From contig JAEUUI010000028.1 of the NCBI GenBank assembly GCA_016786585.1, positions 62,001-126,000 of the forward strand: 64,000 nucleotides of DNA, given 5' to 3'. Shown in pieces: positions 59,063 to 64,000 of the stretch. The notes below the pieces were generated by a model. That model ran no database searches, was not told where the DNA came from, and was given only the letters and a program-made list of their open reading frames with translations. The stretch comes from Cyclobacteriaceae bacterium (GTDB taxonomy: Bacteria > Bacteroidota > Bacteroidia > Cytophagales > Cyclobacteriaceae). Positions within the stretch are counted from its first letter, which is position 1. Every line of letters starts with the position of its first letter. A program made the position numbers and the translations under genes.

Positions 59063-61519
59063 ATGAAGAAAATTATTTCGCTCGCATTCAGTCTGATTGT
59101 TTTAACAGCGCTGAATTTGTTTGCCCAGGAAGAAGAACAGAAGCCTTCGGTGTATCAGGCATCTGCCGAAAAGGTACACGACCTGGTGCATACCAGGCTC
59201 GAAGCACGGTTCGACTACAGTAAATCGCAGATGTTGGGTAAGGTGTGGATCACACTGAAGCCGCACTTCTATGCAACCGACTCACTGAAGCTTGATGCCA
59301 AAGGGATGGACTTGCACGCGGTGCAGCTTGTATCTGCAACAAATGTTCCGCTCAAGTATGCATATGATGGCTGGGTGATTAAAATCAAGCTCGACAAGCA
59401 GTATACCCGTAACGATAAGTTCACGATATACATCGACTATACCGCAAAGCCAAACGAACTGAAAGTGAAAGGCAGCGCAGCAATCAACGATGCGAAAGGA
59501 TTGTATTTTATTAATCCTACCGGGGCCGATAAAAACAAGCCTACCCAAATCTGGACACAGGGTGAAACCGAAGCCACTTCTGCCTGGTGCCCGACTATTG
59601 ACAAGCCGAACCAAAAAACGACAAGCGAGATTTTAATGACCGTGCCGGATAAGTACGTCACGTTAAGTAACGGGAAACTGGTCAGTCAGAAAAAGAATGG
59701 CGATGGAACCCGCACCGATCACTGGAAGATGGAGCTTCCGCATGCGCCATACCTGTTTTTTATGGGTGTAGGCGATTATGCAATTGTTAATGACACCTAC
59801 AACGGCATGGAAGTGAACTATTATGTTGAAAAAGACTATGCTTCCGTAGCGCGGAAAATTTTCGGTGACACCCCGGCAATGATTGCGTTCTACGAAAAAG
59901 TAACAGGCGTTAAATATCCATGGGTGAAGTATTCGCAAATGACTGCCCGCGATTATGTGAGCGGAGCGATGGAGAACACAACTGCAACACTTCACCAGGA
60001 AAGCGCGCAACAAGATGCACGCGAGCTGGTCGATGAAAATTCATGGGAAGGAACGATCGCACACGAACTCTTTCATCAGTGGTTTGGCGATTACGTAACG
60101 GCTGAGAGCTGGAGTAACCTCACCGTGAACGAATCATTTGCTGATTATAGCGAATACCTCTGGTACGAACATAAGTATGGTGTTGATGAAGCCGGTGCCG
60201 AGAATTTTACGCAGATGCAGTCGTATTTGGGTCAGCCATCCGAAAGTGAAAAAGACCTTGTGCGTTTTTATTATGACGATAAGGAAGAAATGTTCGACCT
60301 GGTAAGCTACCAGAAAGGCGGGCGGATTCTTCACATGCTTCGCCAGGTGGTTGGCGACAGCGCCTTTTTCAAGGGGATTAATGAATATCTCACAGACAAT
60401 AAGTTCGGGACCGGAGAGGCTCACCAGCTCAGACTCGCGATGGAAGCTGTCAGCGGCCGTGATTTGAACTGGTTCTTTAATCAGTGGTATTTCGGGTATG
60501 GCCACCCGGTTGTCGACATCAGCTACGCATATGATGATGCTGCGAAAAAAGTAAGTGTTACGATCAACCAAATGCAGGGTGAGGACAACCTGTTTGAACT
60601 TCCGCTGGATATCGATGTGTACAATGGTGATCAAAAAGTTAGATATTCGGTTTGGCTTAACGAGAAGTCTGAAACGTTTACGTTTCCATACACAACCCGG
60701 CCTGACCTGGTAAATGTGGATGCGAATAAGTTCACGCTTTGGCAAAAGACCGACAACAAAACACTCGAAAATTATATCCATCAGTACAAATATGCCGGGA
60801 ACTATGTCGACCGGAGAGAGGCTTTCATCGCTGCGTTAAAACAAACCGACAACCCAAAGGCGGTTGAGCTGCTGAAGCTTGCGCTGAATGATAAGTCGAA
60901 CCGCATGCGCAGAGGCAATCTCTCCCGAATTAATCCCGCCGATAAAAATCTGCTGGCTGCGCTTGAGCCGGGTATTGTCATCCTGGCGAAGAGTGATAAA
61001 TCCAAACTTGTCCGAGCGCAGGCAATAAACCTGCTGGCTAATCTGAAAAAGCCGGAGTATATGGAGATCTTTAAAGCAGGTTTGAGTGATTCATCGTACA
61101 GTGTGGCCGGAGCTTCGCTGTATGGATTATCTCAGCTTGATAAAAATCTCGCGTTGGCGGAAGCGAAGAAGCTGGCCACGAAACCTAACAAAGGCTCTTT
61201 AAAGGATGCGATTTCCAGTGCGTACATGAATTCCGGCTCGGAAGAATTATTCGCTGTGGTTTCTGAGAATTACAAAAAGATGCAGTGGTGGGAACAACTC
61301 GGTCAGGTCAATGACTTTGCAGGCTACCTGTCGGAATTGAAGAGCGCTGATAAGATTAAAAAAGGAACAGATCTAATCATCGCAGGAAGTAAGTCGATCC
61401 CTGAGCAATACCAGACGCAAACCAATGTGATGATCAATAAGGCGCTTCAGGTGATTATCGACAAGAAATCGAACGACAAGAAGCTGCGTGCTGAGATCGA
61501 AAAGAAGCTCCTTAAATAA
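59063..61519 (+). CDS. M1 family aminopeptidase with C-terminal HEAT-like region
   Basis: The product is 818 residues. A signal peptide ends at LFAQ (about residue 21), then the M1 N-terminal beta domain, the exopeptidase motif GAMEN, and the zinc motif His334-Glu335-x-x-His338 (HELFH) with the downstream Glu in NESFADY. Residues about 575-818 are helical repeats (ARAQAINLLANL-like units), as in ERAP-like or HEAT-like ends of M1 enzymes. It is an exported zinc aminopeptidase. It follows hslV by 16 bp and its stop overlaps the convergent AI-2E gene by eight bases. Confidence 0.92.
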   Translation: MKKIISLAFSLIVLTALNLFAQEEEQKPSVYQASAEKVHDLVHTRLEARFDYSKSQMLGKVWITLKPHFYATDSLKLDAKGMDLHAVQLVSATNVPLKYAYDGWVIKIKLDKQYTRNDKFTIYIDYTAKPNELKVKGSAAINDAKGLYFINPTGADKNKPTQIWTQGETEATSAWCPTIDKPNQKTTSEILMTVPDKYVTLSNGKLVSQKKNGDGTRTDHWKMELPHAPYLFFMGVGDYAIVNDTYNGMEVNYYVEKDYASVARKIFGDTPAMIAFYEKVTGVKYPWVKYSQMTARDYVSGAMENTTATLHQESAQQDARELVDENSWEGTIAHELFHQWFGDYVTAESWSNLTVNESFADYSEYLWYEHKYGVDEAGAENFTQMQSYLGQPSESEKDLVRFYYDDKEEMFDLVSYQKGGRILHMLRQVVGDSAFFKGINEYLTDNKFGTGEAHQLRLAMEAVSGRDLNWFFNQWYFGYGHPVVDISYAYDDAAKKVSVTINQMQGEDNLFELPLDIDVYNGDQKVRYSVWLNEKSETFTFPYTTRPDLVNVDANKFTLWQKTDNKTLENYIHQYKYAGNYVDRREAFIAALKQTDNPKAVELLKLALNDKSNRMRRGNLSRINPADKNLLAALEPGIVILAKSDKSKLVRAQAINLLANLKKPEYMEIFKAGLSDSSYSVAGASLYGLSQLDKNLALAEAKKLATKPNKGSLKDAISSAYMNSGSEELFAVVSENYKKMQWWEQLGQVNDFAGYLSELKSADKIKKGTDLIIAGSKSIPEQYQTQTNVMINKALQVIIDKKSNDKKLRAEIEKKLLK

Positions 61520-62600
61520 CTTTTTTATCTTCTTCCTGTGGAACAGGCTCTTCGGCAAGAGGTGCCTGTTCCTGTGGAGTATCCTCCAGCAGGATTACAA
61601 AAGGTTTTAGGTGCTTTGAATACGCGAGCAATACCCGCATAACTCCGGTAATCGGTACAGCTAAAATCATTCCTGCAATGCCGAGAATCTTTCCTCCGAT
61701 CAGCAACGCGATAATCGCTGCCAGGGCATTGATGCTCACCTTTGATCCTGTGATCCGGGGTGTGATAAAATTTCCCTCCAGGAACTGAACGGTCGAAAAG
61801 ATGGCGACAACACCCACGGCATACCAGGCACTATCTTTTGTAAGCAAGGCAAACACTGCAGGTAGTAAAGCTGCAATGAATATTCCGACATACGGAATAA
61901 TAATTAGTATGCCCGACAAGGCACCGAAAAAGAAGGCGTGATCAATTCCCAGAATCAGTAAACCGATTGTATTGGCTGTGCCTACGATGAGTGTAACGAT
62001 TAACAAGCCTGAAATATAACCTTTCAATACCGTGTCGATTTCCTTTTTCCATTTCAGCTCCTCGTGATGCGGCAGTAATGCCAGGAAAAAATTTCTGAAC
62101 CTGTCGCGATAGATCAGGAACAGGAACATGTAGATCGGTATCTGAACAATCAATGACAGCGTTGATGTTGTAGAGACCAGGAAATTCGTTACGTAAACCG
62201 TTGCGCTTTTCAGCGAATCTTTTATCATACCGGTTTGATCGTCTTCCGTAAAGCCGAGCGTTGTTTGTATTTGTGTACTCACGTCATCTACCAATACCCG
62301 GTATCTGCTTTCCAGATTTGGCAGATCACTAACCAGTGATGTTAGTTGATTGCCGATAATCCACATAGTGCCAACAAAAACAACCAGTGAAATGCTCAGA
62401 ACAACAATCACCGAAAATGTCAGCGACAGTTTTTTTTCGAACCATTTCACCACGGGAAGGAGCACGATCGACAGGAATGCAGCGATCAGCAAAGGGATTA
62501 CAATATCGGCAGCAAATACCATCGCGAGAATGCATAACGCAATGATCATGAACAACTTGTAGATGTAATCAAGTCGGTCGAACGGTTTTGAAACTTCCAT
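61512..62600 (-). CDS. AI-2E/PerM family membrane permease
   Basis: The product is 362 residues with about eight helices and a soluble loop in the first third. The conserved end (LEGNFITPRITGSKVSINALAAIIALLIGGKILGIAGMILAVP region) is diagnostic of the AI-2E/PerM (UPF0118) family. Despite the name, substrates differ among members (for example quorum signal or ion export). The ATG at 62600 is chosen; an upstream in-frame start at 62636 would sit in the divergent promoter region. Confidence 0.87.
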   Translation of the reverse strand: MEVSKPFDRLDYIYKLFMIIALCILAMVFAADIVIPLLIAAFLSIVLLPVVKWFEKKLSLTFSVIVVLSISLVVFVGTMWIIGNQLTSLVSDLPNLESRYRVLVDDVSTQIQTTLGFTEDDQTGMIKDSLKSATVYVTNFLVSTTSTLSLIVQIPIYMFLFLIYRDRFRNFFLALLPHHEELKWKKEIDTVLKGYISGLLIVTLIVGTANTIGLLILGIDHAFFFGALSGILIIIPYVGIFIAALLPAVFALLTKDSAWYAVGVVAIFSTVQFLEGNFITPRITGSKVSINALAAIIALLIGGKILGIAGMILAVPITGVMRVLLAYSKHLKPFVILLEDTPQEQAPLAEEPVPQEEDKKVI

Positions 62601-62641
62601 GCTTAACGCTACTTTGGGGCTCCTATAAAAGTACAACTAAT

Positions 62642-64000
62642 ATGAAAAATTACGGCATTGCTTTCCTCCTTATGCTGCTCGTGGGTTCAGCCCAGGCCCA
62701 GGGTTTATTTTCCGAAAAAAAATATACCCGCCAGGACACCCTGCGGGGATCCATTACCAAAGAACGTGCGTGGTGGGATTTGCTAAAGTATGAACTCTCG
62801 GTTTCGGTCAATCCCGCGACAAAATCAATCAAAGGAAACAATGTTGTTCATTATAAGGTGCTGGAAGAGAATAGCGTGATGCAGATCGACCTGCAGGCAC
62901 CGATGAATATCGATAAAGTCACGCAGGATGGCCAGGCGCTGGAAGTAAAGCATGACGGTAACGCACATTTTATCACGCTTTCTAAAAAGCAGGTACCGGG
63001 AACGTTGAGCATGATCACCATCGAGTTTTCGGGTAACCCTACCGTGGCCAAGAATGCACCGTGGGATGGTGGCTTTTCGTGGGGCAAAGATGCTAATGGG
63101 AAAGACTTTATTGCCACCTCGTGCCAGGGAATTGGCGCAAGCTTGTGGTGGCCATGCAAAGATCACATGTATGACGAGCCTGACAATGGCATGACGATTA
63201 ACCTGAATGTTCCGGGCGACCTGATCGGAGTTTCAAACGGCCGTTTGAAGAAACAAAAAGTCGAGAAGGACAAAACAAAGACATTCACGTGGGTTGTTGT
63301 TAACCCGATCAATAATTATGGTGTCAATGTAAATATTGGCGACTACGCAAATTTTACTGAAAAGTATAAAGGCGAGAAGGGCCTGCTGGACATGGACTTC
63401 TGGGTATTGAAAACCGACCTTGACAAAGCGAAGGAACATTTTAAAGATGCAGCCCGCACAATGGAAGCATTTGAATACTGGTTCGGGCCTTATCCGTTTT
63501 ACGAAGACAGCTATAAGCTTGTGCAGGTGCCTTACCTGGGCATGGAACACCAAAGCTCGGTAACGTACGGTAACCAGTTTAAGAAAGGTTATTTGGGTAT
63601 GGACTTAAGCGGAACCGGCTGGGGATTGAAGTGGGATTATATCATCGTGCACGAATCAGGTCACGAATGGTTCGCGAACAACATCACCTACAAGGACATT
63701 GCGGATATGTGGATTCATGAAGGGTTTACCATGTATTCAGAATGTTTGTTTGTGGAGAAGTTTTATGGCAAGGAAGCTGGCGCTGAGTACAGCCGTGGTG
63801 TACGATTTGGTATTGCAAACCAATCTCCGATTATAGGAAACTACGGGGTTAACTCCGAAGGCTCGGGCGACATGTATAACAAAGGCAACGCGATGCTGCA
63901 TACGCTTCGTCAGTGGGTAAATAATGATGAATACTGGAGAGCAATGCTTCGTGGTCTGAACAAAGAGTTCTACCACCAGGTTGTTACCACCAAACAGGTG
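62642..64000 (+). CDS. M1 family aminopeptidase, second gene (3' end outside window)
   Basis: The ATG at 62642 opens a frame that stays open to the window edge (453 codons) and has no stop. A signal peptide ends at SAQAQ (about residue 20). M1 landmarks are the WWPCKDH motif (about residue 178), the exopeptidase motif near YLGMEHQSS (about residue 298) and the zinc motif His337-Glu338-x-x-His341 (HESGH) with Glu360 in HEGFTMY. GMEH in place of GAMEN, and HESGHEW, point to the cold-active/ColAP-like branch rather than to the copy at 59063. It is divergent to the AI-2E gene with a 41-bp gap. Confidence 0.9.
   Translation, partial: MKNYGIAFLLMLLVGSAQAQGLFSEKKYTRQDTLRGSITKERAWWDLLKYELSVSVNPATKSIKGNNVVHYKVLEENSVMQIDLQAPMNIDKVTQDGQALEVKHDGNAHFITLSKKQVPGTLSMITIEFSGNPTVAKNAPWDGGFSWGKDANGKDFIATSCQGIGASLWWPCKDHMYDEPDNGMTINLNVPGDLIGVSNGRLKKQKVEKDKTKTFTWVVVNPINNYGVNVNIGDYANFTEKYKGEKGLLDMDFWVLKTDLDKAKEHFKDAARTMEAFEYWFGPYPFYEDSYKLVQVPYLGMEHQSSVTYGNQFKKGYLGMDLSGTGWGLKWDYIIVHESGHEWFANNITYKDIADMWIHEGFTMYSECLFVEKFYGKEAGAEYSRGVRFGIANQSPIIGNYGVNSEGSGDMYNKGNAMLHTLRQWVNNDEYWRAMLRGLNKEFYHQVVTTKQV

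Noticed and set aside
60134-60781. 215-codon minus-strand frame inside the first M1 gene
   Set aside because: It overlaps the conserved peptidase sequence fully and shows no independent domain; it is a shadow frame.
1-64000. Sign of recent horizontal transfer or genomic island boundaries
   Set aside because: No tRNA-linked direct repeats, integrase, IS ends or abrupt shift in gene style were seen; the unusual array has the same codon style as its neighbours by eye.

Overview
The window is a chromosomal segment of an aerobic, gliding-type Bacteroidota, most likely of the order Cytophagales. This is inferred from the alternative complex III (act) genes fused to a cox cluster, a type IX secretion (T9SS) sorting signal, the long form of IspG, many short Bacteroidota-style lipoproteins, absence of Shine-Dalgarno sites, and several promoters of the TTG-N19/20-TAnnTTTG type. 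Coding density is very high: no gap exceeds 300 bases, and no rRNA, tRNA, CRISPR array, IS element or phage gene was seen.

Region 1 (1-15.6 kb, + strand) is one respiratory block. It holds the quinol:cytochrome c oxidoreductase actB-C-D-E-F (actB is cut by the left edge), cytochrome oxidase coxB-coxA, the haem A enzymes ctaA-ctaB, two tandem subunit III genes, subunit IV, and then a chain of four small genes (a Sco-like protein without the copper motif, DUF420, an 86-aa CxxC membrane protein, DUF983). Electrons would pass from menaquinol through ActB-F to the monohaem subunit ActE and then to the CuA centre of CoxB. Terminator hairpins split the block after coxA and after coxD.

Region 2 (15.7-28 kb) is housekeeping: a 1202-aa NtrY-like histidine kinase, an MlaFE-type ABC pair, a short-chain dehydrogenase, ispG, a small membrane protein and a lipoprotein (+), then a minus-strand terC-dinB-yheT-SRAP operon. 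The SRAP protein has lost two of the four catalytic residues of its family.

Region 3 (28.0-46.6 kb, - strand) is the most unusual part. It is a tight six-gene array that reads, in transcription order: a nucleotide-translocase-like membrane domain fused to HEAT repeats and a cyclic-nucleotide-binding-like fold; a protein of three TIR/DUF4062-like folds; a membrane-anchored STAND ATPase with coiled coil and WD40 propeller; an outer-membrane barrel with helical repeats; a lipoprotein; and a 2743-aa T9SS-exported repeat protein. It looks like a sensing and signalling system running from cytoplasm to cell surface. I know of no described function for it.

Region 4 (46.8-64 kb) returns to mixed genes: queA, a probable menC, lipoproteins, a DoxX-like protein, an SPFH/membrane protein/ribbon-helix-helix operon (the last gene only 53 codons), a bestrophin channel, a 48-codon membrane ORF, a 994-aa fusion of metalloprotease, propeller and barrel, pyruvate dehydrogenase E2, hslV, and two M1 aminopeptidases around an AI-2E family permease. 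The second aminopeptidase runs off the right edge.
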